64,000 nt of DNA from Seminavis robusta. Taxonomy: Eukaryota; Bacillariophyta; Bacillariophyceae; Naviculales; Naviculaceae. A model generated the notes under the pieces. It was not told where the DNA came from, did not search any database, and saw nothing but the letters and a program-made list of their open reading frames with translations. Positions 41,547 through 52,464 of the stretch are shown piece by piece (position 1 is the first letter of the stretch; every line of letters begins with the position of its first letter). The translations under genes were made by a program, and so were the position numbers. Location of the stretch: assembly GCA_903772945.1 (NCBI GenBank), contig CAICTM010000384.1:1-64000 (forward strand). The letters run 5' to 3'.

Positions 41547-43964
41547 TGATACCCTTTCCTATCTACTTTACCACTACAACGGTACAACAACAACGCGAAC
41601 TTTTATTATAGCGTGGGATTGGTTATTTCCACTGCTTATAACGTTACAGTACGGGAGCCATGCAGTACGACGTCACACAACGCTTCCGGAAAGCGGTGGC
41701 ACTATCAATTCCTTTCCTTTCTACAAAACACAACAAAGCAAACAACCTTGCTCACGACGAGTCAAATGACAGACAGATTGGCTGGCCCTTGTATTTCCTC
41801 AGAGCTGGCCCACGAGATTGTTCTGGTAGTCTACATTGGATGCATATTATTGTATTATGTGAATTCTTTGCGTCACCTCCTCCCGGTGACAGATTTTGCT
41901 TACACCACGATACTGTAGCTTTTTGAAACATAGCTTGTAGTGCTAGCTTATTATTAGTAGCACCTTTTTGCGTATCAATATTACCTACTTTGATGGATCT
42001 CTTGGTCTCGTCCTATGGCAATAGATCTGTCCGTTCCTGAAGGATGTTCGTCCAAAAGAGCCGGTTGCCATTATAGTCTACGTACGAGCACATCAAAATT
42101 GGTGCTAGCTACCGGTAGCCTGGCCTGGGTTGGGTGTGTGGGCAACTGCTGCATGCACCTCCACTGACGTTCCCGAGGGCGAATTCCGCACCTCTGCACC
42201 TTTGTGTTCTGCCTTGCTTGCACTTTCAACCGCTCGCGGCATTATCGTTGGCCGACATCTATTGGCTTCCTCTACTTTTTCGGTTGGATATAGTAGTAGG
42301 CCAGCTATAGTAGTATGGCCTATAGGCAACAAGCATTTTGACAGTACCTATTGTTTTCCCGTAAGTATGGCCTGAGCTCAAGGCTGTCTGCATAGTTCCT
42401 CCTACGAAAATGGGCTGCTCGCTCATGGAAGAAAAATGCATCCCGTCGCCAGGCAGCTTGCTTGCACTGGCTGAGCGACTGGCTGCTTACATTGGAGACA
42501 GGCCAGTGACTGACTTGACTTCATGCAGTCGTTGATGGTACCTATTACTTTAGTGTGCGTGGGCTGGGTTGAAGCTTTGGGCGAAAGGTTCCAAGAAATG
42601 ATCGTTCTCGCATTAGCGGCGGCGGCACGAAAAAGGGTCGACAAAATAACTCGCAGAGACCGCCCCTTTGCCACCTGTTCGCTCGTAGTCGCTGTCTTGA
42701 CAGATACTGTACTTGCTTACCATCAAGGTGCCTTGTACCTACCTGTTCTGGTGCGAAGCAAGATGTCTCAAGGCAACAAACAAACAAACAAACAAGCAAG
42801 CAAGCATTCTTGGAGTGCTTCGCCTTGAATCGTAGCGCGGGAGTTCCTGCTGTGTGAGGTGTCTTGGCGTGGCGTCTTGGCTAATCGGGAAAGGTGTGGG
42901 AATGAAGTCCTCGCGATCGGGAGCCCGTGTAATCGAGTCGAATGAGTCGAGTCGAACCATTCATTCCATTCCGAAGTGTGACCGACCAACGGTTCCGACT
43001 GTGCCTTGCTCCACCCCAACCAACCTCTAGGAGAGGGCGACCATGAAGCCATCTCCAAGCTACTACGGTACCGTAGCAAGCGGTATCCTCTGCGTGGTAA
43101 GCTGAACGGTGCGACAATCACCCCCGGAGCCGCGGCGGCAATCCTAGCTACATGTAGTTATATTGTTGCTGTTGCAGCAGAGATGTTCTATTTGCCTCTA
43201 AGAATATCTATTCTTCCAACTGGGATTCGTTGAAAACTCTTTTGGGTCCCTATCCTGGACGATGGTAGGCCTATTGACCTCAACAGAAGGACCAAAGTCT
43301 GGTCCGTTTGGTGGAGCCAGACTGCGTGGCTCCCACGTTTGGCGGAGCCGCCACATGCACTGCGCCTTTTGTTTGTGTTGTTGTTTGCTTGTGTTGCTGT
43401 AGCTATTCCTAGCTAGCGCAAGCTGGTTCCCAGGTCCGCCATGGGTTCTTGGCAGGGTTTGGTGTGGAGCGCCAACTCCCATCCCGCACTGCTTGGTTGA
43501 TTAGTACTGTACGTTATGGTGGGATCCATGGATGGAGCTACTCCAAGCCCCGTTGTCGCCAATTTTGGCGCCGATACGATTGGACCCGTTGCCAAGGGTG
43601 CCGTTTACCAACAAGGCAACCTCTGCTACTACGGTATGAGTCTAGAAATGAGGCTAAAGGAGGAGACAATGTTTTATTTGTATGGTATTGTGTTTTATAG
43701 AGTTAGTTAGTAGTGTATTTCAATGGATTCCATTTTGTAGCCAACTAATTTACATGCCGTGCGGCCAGCCAGAATAGCCAGCATTGGTCGCGGCATCGGT
43801 GGAGTTTGGTTGTTGCTGCTCGTCGGGAAGAACTCTATTGTCAAAGGAGAGGCAAAGGAGCAGCTGGTCTCTTTGTTTGTTTTGTCATGCATTCAATGGG
43901 GTGTACGCCACGCCAGAAGGAAGATGGAGGAGGAGGAGGAGAATTATTTGTCATTGTTTGGCGC
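41547..43964. other. Intergenic, no supported gene
   Basis: Several frames of 80-120 codons exist on both strands but none has recognisable domain character or a supportive duplicate. It contains AACAAACAAACAAACAAACAAG/CAAGCAAGCAAG at about 42778-42806 and scattered TAGCTAGC and ACCGGT palindromes. Confidence 0.5.
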
Positions 43965-44267
43965 TCACGATTGGCGGTATCGCTTCAAAGGGACCAACGG
44001 CAAGGATGGCAATGCGACACATTCCACCTCGGAATCCGAATCGTAGTACTCGTCCCCATTACTGCCAGTGGCAAAGTAGTGAATGGAAATGGGAGTTTCG
44101 GCCTCGTCAAAGGTGGCCAAGACGGGAGGAAGCTGCATGTGTTGCTCGACGACGGGATCCACAGTGTCGGTGCTGATCAAGTCTCCTTGAGAGCGGCGGA
44201 AGCTGGAGGCGCATTGTTGCCACACAGTGTTGTTGGATTCTTCGTTGTTGTAGAATTGTTGGTTCAT
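43965..44267 (-). CDS. Small acidic unknown protein, 100 residues
   Basis: The chosen ATG at 44267 follows a CA-rich leader (ACAACAAACCAAGCATCACG), typical of diatom 5' leaders; the frame is open upstream but less protein-like. The product MNQQFYNNEESNNTVWQQCA... contains HYFATGSNGDEYYDSDSEVE, an acidic Ser stretch that fits casein kinase 2 sites, and ends LPLVPLKRYRQS. No family is recognised and no membrane segment is present. Its reality is moderately supported by start context and composition only. Confidence 0.45.
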   Translation of the reverse strand: MNQQFYNNEESNNTVWQQCASSFRRSQGDLISTDTVDPVVEQHMQLPPVLATFDEAETPISIHYFATGSNGDEYYDSDSEVECVALPSLPLVPLKRYRQS

Positions 44268-46208
44268 CGTGATGCTTGGTTTGTTGTGGATGGGATTGAT
44301 GGTTGTTTGCGTGAGAGTGTTGATTATTTGCTTTTTGATGTTGCTGGGTGCAAATTTGTGAGAGGATTGATGTTGGGGAACGAAACCCAAAGACCAAAAA
44401 GCTCGGAAGCGCAACGAATCAAGTCTGAGTCGAATGAATCGAACCCAGTGAAACAGTCAGAATCGTGCACGAATGAGCTTCGGAGGACTTAACGGCCTCG
44501 TGCCATTCACACATGACTTTCTTTGTCAACAACCTTGACGACCGATGCGAGCAAACGGCAAGAAAGCGAGGGTTGCGTTGGTTGCGACCGCAACTCTTGG
44601 GACTGCATCCATTTTCTTCACACGTGGCGGTTGAAGACTGTGACTCAATTGAAATTGCTAGCTGCTACTGTAGCTGCCATCTTCCGGTGTGATCGACATG
44701 TTCTAATAATTCCCTGTGTTGAACGGTTTGAGCGGATCACAGTTAGTTGTTGAGATCTCCAGCCAGTGTTGCAAGTGTAGCTTCAAGAATCAAAGTGTGG
44801 CAACCAGTCCCCTGTCTAGCTAGCTAGTACACGCTGTAGCTAGTAGCTTTGCATCCCAGGTACTGTAGCCAACAAAGCCAACAAACGGACCGGTACCTGG
44901 CTTGCCCCCAGCCTCGGAGTTGCTTTGACTGAATGACCTGGACGACACATTTTACTGATTGTTTGCTTGCTTGCTTGCTTGCTACCGGTACATGTACTGG
45001 TGGTACCTTCTCTGGTTGGATCTGGTGCCAATCCCGGTGGCAACCATGATCCATTCTTTCGCTATTGCCAGTCAAGGCTAAAAGTCGCCGAACGACCAAT
45101 CTTTTCGGCGGTGGAGTTGCCTAGGGTACAACTCCGGTTTCCAATCTGTAGTACCAGTAGCCATGGATCATATATGTGTGAGCATGTAGATCGTCCAAGC
45201 AAGTGCCCCCTGATCCCAGTTGGGTGCTAGATAGTAGCCAGGGTGCGTAGCCATTCATGACGATGACTATTAGGATGCAAAAACTCCGCAGCTGAAATGG
45301 CAGCTGGATGCCTGGGTTGCTTGGTTTGGTTTTTGCTTCCAGGCTTCCAGTAACAACTATAGAACAAGGATGGTGGCACCGCTCCATCACACTAGCTAGC
45401 TAGCTAGCCGGTACCGCAGATGAAGAAAAGAGATCACTCCTCGGAAGCTGCGCATCATTAGAGCGGGGAACATCCGAAAAATCGAAATCACAGGCAGTTG
45501 CCAGCCGCACCTTTAGCCGACCATAATTCCTTATACAGGCTCGTGGATCCAAATAAATAAATGCACTTGCGGACTAAAACAATCGACCGATGCCTGTTCT
45601 AGCGTTCTTGCTAGCAAAATCCCCAGTCCCCAGGATGGACCAAAAGATGTTGTAAAGTACACGCAGCAACATCCCAAGGATTATCGATCGATAGCAAGGT
45701 GGACAAGGGGCGGGCAACCATGAGACCATGAGGATGCATGATTGATTAAAGGGGATCTGAACATCTGGCTCCTCGGATCTGCCGCATCTAACTATAGGGG
45801 TGGGTACGGAGTGTCTGGCCAGCTAGAGGAGAACAGTTGCGAATCTACACTCTTTCTATCATCCTATCTTTCATAGGAAATTTTAAAGAGCCGGACCCCG
45901 ATGGATACATTGAACGATTTGACTGGTATCTATCAAGCAAGTTACTTTCTGAACCATCACGTGCACGGCAACCTCGGCTGCTTCAAGTCCAACCTGTAGC
46001 CCTTGCAATTGGCAGTGGCGGCTTGGGCGACTGGAAGCCTTCCACACCACCATTCAATCATAGCGAGGTAAGAACCAAGCATTTTCTTCCAAGAGTTTTT
46101 GCATCCAGTGAATCATCAAAGATGTGATCCATGGTTCGAAGAAGTCAAAGCTGTTTGCCACTGTTGTCCTCCATTCTTTAGGCTTGAAAGTCAAACCATC
46201 GCTCCTCA
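44268..46208. other. Intergenic, no supported gene
   Basis: Contains (GCTT)n near 44963-44985, TACCGGTACATGTACTGG near 44985, and a CTAGCTAGCTAGCTAG run near 45392. A short frame at 45837 is not convincing. Confidence 0.5.
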
Positions 46209-47468
46209 TCAAGCACAAACATTGGCTTTAAAGAGACTGTGCTCACACCGTCGCGAGGCACATTCGTAATCTCGTCGACAAAACTCTCCCACTTGCAGCG
46301 CTCCAATGCACATTTGCTCGTTGCAGCTGCCACTGTCACACTCATCATCTTCATGACACCAATGTCCATCTTCCCACCCCGAGATTTGAATGGCGAGGGG
46401 GTTGCACATCGCCGCATCGACCAAGCTCTTGAGGGCACTCCAGTAGTTGGTCACGCTGTGTGGGTCTCGGGATTGCGGTTGCAACATGCGATTGTCGTCC
46501 AAGCCTAAATAGGAAGCGGCAGCATTGGCAGTGGCATCGAGCAAAATGGAATGTCCAAAATGGAGGGCGGTGCGGTCAAACATCATGGCGTAGTAATCGT
46601 AAATGCCTTGCCCGACATTGACAAATCGGTAATGACGGGTGGAATCGACGTGGGTGCAGTTTTCGCGGACCGTCCGGAGAGCGCCAAAGGTAATTGCGAT
46701 GGGATTGTATTCTTGCAAGTCCATAAAGGCCACAAGGGCGTTGCTGCCTCCTTGAGATTGTCCCGTCAGGATCAATTCCGAACATCTTGTCATGCAATCG
46801 GCTATGCCAGCCTTTAGTTCATTGATATACCTTGCATGATAGCCATTGTAGAATCCCGATCGGACCTTGCAGCCATTGACCATTTTGGCGCCGGCATCAA
46901 AGAGTTGAAAGACATCAAACACATTGGCTCCAACGGTCCCTCGAAAGGTGACATAACAGATATTGTCGTATTCGGCCAAAATGGCCATATCATCCAAATC
47001 GACAAAGGCTTGCATACGATCAAATCCAAAGAGATTGCCCGATTGAATTTCGCGGGAGACCAAGAATTTATAGCTGAGTTCCGACAAGTCAGCACTGGTC
47101 ATGGCATAGTCCAGAACATCTTGTGGAAGTTCCAGGCCAGAGTTTGTCGGTGTGAAGGAGCAATCATTGATGCCGAACGATATTATTGGCATCACAAGTA
47201 ATACTCCAAGAAAACAAATCGCATGTCTTGATCGACATGTGGAATCCGTCATCGTTTCCCAGGATTGCACACTTACTTGTGGCTGTAACTTAACCGGTTC
47301 TCCAATACTTCTCCCTAATGGTACCTTTGAAGGAAGAGCAGCCACTTGGGGCTGTGTCTTGGGAATGGTGCTGAGTGTTGGCATCAGTAAAATTGAAAAA
47401 GTGGTACCGCGCAACGTTCGAATTTGTGACGAGGATGCCCTGCCGTACGGACTGTAATTAAACGGCAT
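46209..47468 (-). CDS. Class 3 (fungal-type) lipase with C-terminal Cys-rich module
   Basis: A 419-residue alpha/beta hydrolase. TFRGT (about 174-178) is the oxyanion-side strand of class 3 lipases. LILTGQSQGGSNALVAF (about 232-248) carries the nucleophilic Ser in G-Q-S-Q-G. DPHSVTNYW (about 335-343) supplies the His. The acid residue probably lies in the NVGQGIYDYYAM loop, where the family has its Asp. The last 60 residues (CHEDDECDSGSCNEQMC, then CRRDYECASRRCEHSLF) are the same Dickkopf-like Cys module repeated in the protein at 17.8 kb. A hydrophobic stretch (AICFLGVLLVMPIISFG, about 83-99) suggests that ATG 47252 is the true start of a signal sequence, with 47468 extending into the leader. 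It likely hydrolyses acylglycerols or galactolipids outside the cell or in the secretory route. Confidence 0.8.
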   Translation of the reverse strand: MPFNYSPYGRASSSQIRTLRGTTFSILLMPTLSTIPKTQPQVAALPSKVPLGRSIGEPVKLQPQVSVQSWETMTDSTCRSRHAICFLGVLLVMPIISFGINDCSFTPTNSGLELPQDVLDYAMTSADLSELSYKFLVSREIQSGNLFGFDRMQAFVDLDDMAILAEYDNICYVTFRGTVGANVFDVFQLFDAGAKMVNGCKVRSGFYNGYHARYINELKAGIADCMTRCSELILTGQSQGGSNALVAFMDLQEYNPIAITFGALRTVRENCTHVDSTRHYRFVNVGQGIYDYYAMMFDRTALHFGHSILLDATANAAASYLGLDDNRMLQPQSRDPHSVTNYWSALKSLVDAAMCNPLAIQISGWEDGHWCHEDDECDSGSCNEQMCIGALQVGEFCRRDYECASRRCEHSLFKANVCA

Positions 47469-47690
47469 TGGCTAAATACCAAAGCGACGTTTGGTTTGAC
47501 GTTAACAATGTCACTCTGGGCTCTATTTCGAGAATGCGATCTTTCGAGCAAGGGTTCTCGTTTTTGGAAGATCCAAGTTTGAAGCAACTCCCTCTCATTT
47601 TCCACTCAGCTCGGACCATTCACAAACCAAAACAACAATATCTTTTAGAAAGATCACCTCGGGTTGTTTGCTTCTATCATCATCATCATC

Positions 47691-48821
47691 ATGTCGTTTG
47701 TATCCGAAAGCGATCCGCTCATGATGAGCAGAAGCAATGAAGTGGTTCAGGCGAATGTGATAGGTAGAAGGACCATTTTTGCATCGGTAGCGTGTCTCAT
47801 GGTTCTGGTTGTTGCGTTCCAACACTCCTCTTCCGTACAACCGCCACACATCACCGCTGCCGCAGCGGCGCTTCTGTCCTCTTCCAAGAAACACCAAAAG
47901 AAGCTTCCCACAGATCAGATTCAAACCTTTTTGGAGGATTGGAAACTAGGGCGTTGTGACGATCTGGCCTCGTTAGTGGATCGTCGACACTTTGAGTTTC
48001 GAGTGACGGCCTTTGGAGAGGACCAAGCGGAAGATGACGACGACAAAGAGATTGTCTTGGATGTGGACGAGTTTGTCGATGCTCTCTGCCTTCCGTACCA
48101 AGGTCATTTTGACATTCTCTTTGAAGAGAACCATCATTCCAATCTAGGGTCTTCTTTTGGAACTATTCGAGCCACGGGGAGTGACTACTATATCAAGGAT
48201 ACGGTACCCTGCTTGGCACCCTACTATTCGTCATTTGTGGTCAGTTTGGACTCCCATGGTCGCATTCAGGTGTTGCGAGAACTAATCCATAATTTGGATT
48301 CTTACAATCGCTATACTCAAGAATGTCTGAACCGGGGGTTCTCACTGGACGACGACGAACCGGGCAGTCCCAAGTATCGTCTCCTTTCGAAAACGGCCAA
48401 GCGAGAGAAAAAGGCAGAAGAACCACCAACGTCCAATCTGGAAAGAGCCAAGAAGTTCATAGACTTGTATTGCACGGGATACTGCGACGAAGCCGGCGAG
48501 TACTTGTCCGATTCCTTTACCATGCAAGAGTCGCATTCGCAGCCCACCCCTCTGCTAGATCGCACGGCCTATTTGGAAATGTGCCGTCACGATTTTGTGA
48601 CTGAACCGGAAATCTTTCTCACGCTCGCCGAGGTGACCGATGGGAGTACCGTGACATTGACGGGGCAAGGATTCCAAATGATTGGAGGAGGAGCCAAGCC
48701 CTGTCCCATTTTTGCCACGGAATCCTTCTTTATGAAGTTTACGGCCGACGGGAAAATGGATCACCTGTTTGTGGCCCTGCAAGATACTTATTTTGACGAT
48801 TATGCTGCCTGTCTGCAGTAA
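47691..48821 (+). CDS. Membrane-anchored protein with two NTF2/SnoaL-like domains
   Basis: ATGTCGTTTGTATCC at 47691 follows a (ATC)n leader and opens a 376-residue protein. Residues 26-46 (RTIFASVACLMVLVVAF) form a single membrane segment or signal anchor. Two similar halves follow. The first (about 70-220) opens with TDQIQTFLEDWKLGRCDDLA and ends with FVVSLDSHGRIQVLREL. The second (about 235-376) opens with LERAKKFIDLYCTGYCDEAG and ends with FFMKFTADGKMDHLFVALQD. Helix-then-cone-of-strands order and these motifs fit NTF2-like (SnoaL) folds, so an internal duplication is likely. Enzyme or carrier roles are both known in this fold; the function is unknown. It is divergent from the lipase with 222 bp between start codons, so the two may share a promoter. 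Confidence 0.6.
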   Translation: MSFVSESDPLMMSRSNEVVQANVIGRRTIFASVACLMVLVVAFQHSSSVQPPHITAAAAALLSSSKKHQKKLPTDQIQTFLEDWKLGRCDDLASLVDRRHFEFRVTAFGEDQAEDDDDKEIVLDVDEFVDALCLPYQGHFDILFEENHHSNLGSSFGTIRATGSDYYIKDTVPCLAPYYSSFVVSLDSHGRIQVLRELIHNLDSYNRYTQECLNRGFSLDDDEPGSPKYRLLSKTAKREKKAEEPPTSNLERAKKFIDLYCTGYCDEAGEYLSDSFTMQESHSQPTPLLDRTAYLEMCRHDFVTEPEIFLTLAEVTDGSTVTLTGQGFQMIGGGAKPCPIFATESFFMKFTADGKMDHLFVALQDTYFDDYAACLQ

Positions 48822-49251
48822 GAAGAAAACTTTATTATACATGATGGTGCCTCTGGCAGGAAAGAATACAGCCGGGAACCGCGTTTGAACTTTTGCTTTT
48901 GAACTTTGCCTTTGAACCAAGATGCATCGCCTTGCCATTCTGCGTTGTGCCAATCCTTTTGATTTGTTGACTCCTTGTTTGCATACCAGTACAAGCGAGT
49001 AGCTGCTGCCTGGGGAACGGAGATGTGCTACCGATGCGATGCTCCACTCAGGGAACGTAGATTGGAACCGGAAAAGGCCCTCTGTGGCCCTTGACTGATA
49101 GCTGCCGGGCTATGATTTCAGCAAGGAGTGAGTGATTCATTAAATTTGACTCTTGAGCTTGCAATCGCCTGTGATGGTTGGCGATGGGCTGAGGCAAAAC
49201 ATGGACAGGCACTCTCTACTTTTGACTAAATCATTCAATTAGAGACCATCG
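48822..49251. other. Intergenic
   Basis: 3' flanks of the NTF2-like gene and of the ankyrin relic; nothing else recognised. Confidence 0.5.
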
Positions 49252-50012
49252 CATAAATGATGTTGATATGCTACTGTCCTTCATCGCGAGACCCAGGGCA
49301 CCCATTGTCATGTAGCCATTGGATCACTTCCTTTTTTATAGAATTTCCAAATGTCCACTTCGAGCAGCAAACCAGCATGTCCTTTCACTCCATGGACAAC
49401 CATTTGCACGGGCCCACTTCAAAACTTCCAAATGTCCATTTCTAGCAGCATGGGCACATGTAAATAAGTCCCATGGACAACCATTCTCTCTTAACCATTT
49501 GAGCATTTCCAAATGTCCCTTTCGAGCAGCGCCTAAGCATGTATATGCATTCCATGTGAATCTGTTTTGTAGTGCCCATTGCATGATCATAATATTTCCA
49601 ACTTTGGCAATGACAGTGCAAACATGATCACGGTGAGGCATTTTATTGCTGGAATTGTCCCTGAGTCAGTGTTCTGCACGTGGCTGGTTACAGAATGTTT
49701 CACTGCAAAAGTGTCTGTGATTTCTGCAGAACGAAGAGGAGAAACCTATCCAGGGTTATCGTTTACCTTTCTTGGGTTTTTCTTGGGCTCAATTTTGCAG
49801 TAGTGATTCATCTTCTTGTTGACAGCTCCTACAAAAGCGTACTGTCCTACACCAACAAAAGGGAGAATGCCTTGGATCGAAATATCATCATCAGCCCAAA
49901 GAAGAGATTCATTCGGAGGAGACATTTTCTGTTTCTTATTGTTGTTAGCACTGCTGCTGCCACCAATAGCAGCAGCAGCAGCAATACTGGTAGCATTACT
50001 ATCAGAAGACAT
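49252..50012 (-). pseudogene. Ankyrin-repeat protein, decayed
   Basis: On the minus strand ATG at 50012 opens MSSDSNATSIAAAAAIGG, then ISIQGILPFVGVGQYAFVGA and NKKMNHYCKIEPKK, the N-terminal part typical of a large algal ankyrin family. Further on come NGHLEVLKWARANGCPW and related repeats (GHLEMLKWLRENGCPW; three to four units between 49640 and 49330). Between them the reading has an in-frame TAG near 49750, a frame change near 49710, and an in-frame TGA at 49666-49668 where the family has a Trp. Another frame change occurs near 49330, after which LHDNGCPG appears. An intron cannot explain all of these, so the gene is dead. It is also much shorter than intact relatives. Confidence 0.75.
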
Positions 50013-50021
50013 GAGCAACAA

Positions 50022-50495
50022 TGAGATCTAGATAGTTGTGGTGGGCTACGGCTGGCTGGCTATGAAGAGGAATAATAAGGAAAAGAGGTGTATCATGTCA
50101 CTCTTCTTTCTGGCTTTGGTGGAAACCGAACCCCCCTCCTGCGTTGCCGCTCAAGATGGTGTTTGACAGCTCTGCTGAGTAACGGGTAATACCCCTAACT
50201 CCATCCGCACAGACGCACTGGTACCGGTACCTGGTACGGCTAGTTAGCCGCTACTGATCTACATGTCATGTATGTACGAACACGCGAACATCGCTGAGCC
50301 ACTCAAGAAACACTAGCTATCTGGTAGCTGTTCGATCACATTTCCATTGTTACCATGTCATCATCTATCTAGTAGTAGTATGCTACCGTACGGTACCCCG
50401 TGACACCGTCCATGTATACTGCCAAAACACTGCCAAAACAAAGCACGAACTTGTTTGCAATTTTAAAATAGCCAAACCCCATCAAAGCTCAATAA
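50022..50495. other. Intergenic
   Basis: 3' flank of eIF2B delta and 5' flank of the ankyrin relic. Contains TGGTACCGGTACCTGGTACGG near 50220 and CTACCGTACGGTACC near 50382. Confidence 0.5.
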
Positions 50496-52122
50496 TTAGT
50501 TTTGGGGATTCATTTCTCGCAGGAGGACAGCCACACTTGTGGGAGGTATGATCCCGAGCTCGGTGACAATTCCACTCACAAACTCGGAGGGTGTCAAATC
50601 ATACAATAAGTTGAGCAGGCGTAGATTGTCCGTTTCCAACCAGTCCTTCAAAGCACCGTTATTGTTGTTGTTGTCGTCATCATCAGAAGAAGAAGCATTG
50701 GTTGTCATGGCCACCTGGGAGGGATCACCCAGTTCATTCCCCGTGATACTTTCCAATTGGACTCGATTGGAAATCTTGTAGGATTCACAACACACCAGAA
50801 CGGGAATGTGATGCATATGAGCACTGAGGGCGACACATGCCGTTCCCACCCGGCCCAAGACTCCTCCATCGCTCATCAACGCGGAAGCTCCCAAATAGAC
50901 CTTGGTGACATCTCGCATGACATATGTCAATGCATTGAGCAACACATAGGAGCATTCAATCCCGGAAGCGCGCAACTCCAGAAGGAGGTCTTTTCCTTCC
51001 AACAGAGGACGTGAATCCACAATAATGACTCGAAACGACGACGACGAATGTTGGTCGGACGCCGCCATGTTTCGAAAAATGGCGGCAATGGCTTCGGACT
51101 TGCCGTAGGTCAAAAAGACTTGTGGATTGTTGTTGTTTGTTGTGGTGGTGCTAGTTGTAGACAATTGCAAGGCTGGCTGTTGCGCAATGGCTTGTTTGGC
51201 CAAATCGATTCGTTCCCGAATGTAGGCATCAATGGTTTCCTGAATCATTTCCACCATGTCATCGCGCGTCATGTCTCGTTCCAAACTGGCCACGGCCGTT
51301 TTGAGAAATGTAAAGGCATTGCCCATGGTGACCGAGTGAGGTCGACACGATGCCGTCCAATACTGAAAGGATGGTTTGAGGATCCACTGATCAATTTGGT
51401 GGCGCATGTCGGTCAATCCGCCATTGTTAGTGGGAGGTTCAAAATCTCCAATGACTTGATGAAAGGCTGCCAGCATGGCGCGACAACGGGCATTTCCACC
51501 ACGAATTTCTCCCTTGGCATATTGGTAGCCCAATTCAATCACGGCAGGGTGCAAGGGAAAGGTGGTGGATGGCAATGAGACGCCTTTGGGCCACAAATGG
51601 GGGCCCGTTTCGACCACACTCTTGGGGTCTAAATATGAACAAACAGCCAAAAATATATATTCGAACCAAGTAATGAGAAAATCGGTGAGAAGGGTGGGTC
51701 AACATGGGAATAGCGTGGCATGAAATCTACATAGATCCACAGCAATTTGCAAACAACAAAACTCTGCCTCGTTCACTCTCACCTCGATACGGCGGCAAAT
51801 GGGAAAAGAGTGACACGGTCTTTTGATCCGACTTGTCTTGAACCGCATCTCTAGCAGCGTCGTCCTTTCCAGCACTGCCAGCATCATTCTTGGTGGCATT
51901 TTGCTTTCCTGGTTCATTCTGCGGGTCAGCAGCTCCTTTTGGTGGTTCTGGTTGCTGTTTGGCGGCGGCCTTGGCAGCTCTCTGTTGTTCCTGCAGCGCA
52001 CGACGTTCGGCCTTGGACAGCTTGGGCTTTTTGGGAGGAATCACCAATCCTTCGGGTTTTTTCTTTTCCTTCTTGCTTTCCGCTGCTGCTGCAGCTTTCT
52101 GCTGGTCTCCTTCGGTCGTCAT
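50496..52122 (-). CDS. EIF2B4: Translation initiation factor eIF2B subunit delta, two exons
   Basis: Exon 1 is 52122-51783 and exon 2 is 51628-50496, joined over a 154-bp GT-AG intron (CGAG/GTGAG...TTTAG/ACCCC) to 490 residues. The N-terminal exon is Lys/Ala-rich and charged (KPKLSKAERRALQEQQRAAK), as in eIF2B delta. Exon 2 carries the regulatory-subunit fold: LHPAVIELGYQYAKGEIRGG, then VFLTYGKSEA, FRVIIVDSRPLLEGKDLL and GASALMSDGGVLGRVGTACV. It ends with YDLTPSEFVSGIVTELGIIP, the delta-specific C-terminus. eIF2B is the guanine-nucleotide exchange factor for eIF2 in the cytosol. Delta is one of the subunits sensing phosphorylated eIF2 alpha. Asn- and Asp-rich runs (NNNNN, DDDDNNNNN) are insertions between conserved blocks. 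It is a normal single-copy housekeeping gene. Confidence 0.92.
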
Positions 52123-52464
52123 GGTCAAGCTAGTCCTTTGGTTGGATTGGTTGATGGGTTGAAGGAAAACAAATACAGTACTTGAATGAGGACGTCAGGT
52201 CGAGGTTTGGACGTTTGGCGGCTATCAGGGGTGCTGTGCGCGATTGCGCGAGGATATTTTACTTTTCCCCCAAAAGTCGAAAGGGGGGGATTGGAGTAGG
52301 GAACTCATTTTTCTCTTTTTAGCCATCTGATCCCCAACCCAGTCCTCGGGACAACGTTGAGAACACAGGTGGCACAACGCAAAGTTTTGCTTTCCTCTTC
52401 TTCCCTGACTATCTATCTACAGTACTAGCTAGTACCGGTACGGTAGCTTAGCAGTGTGCAGAAT

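Noticed and set aside
44268-46208. Short frames near 44523, 45121 and 45837
   Set aside because: Under 100 codons, low-complexity or without start context and family resemblance.
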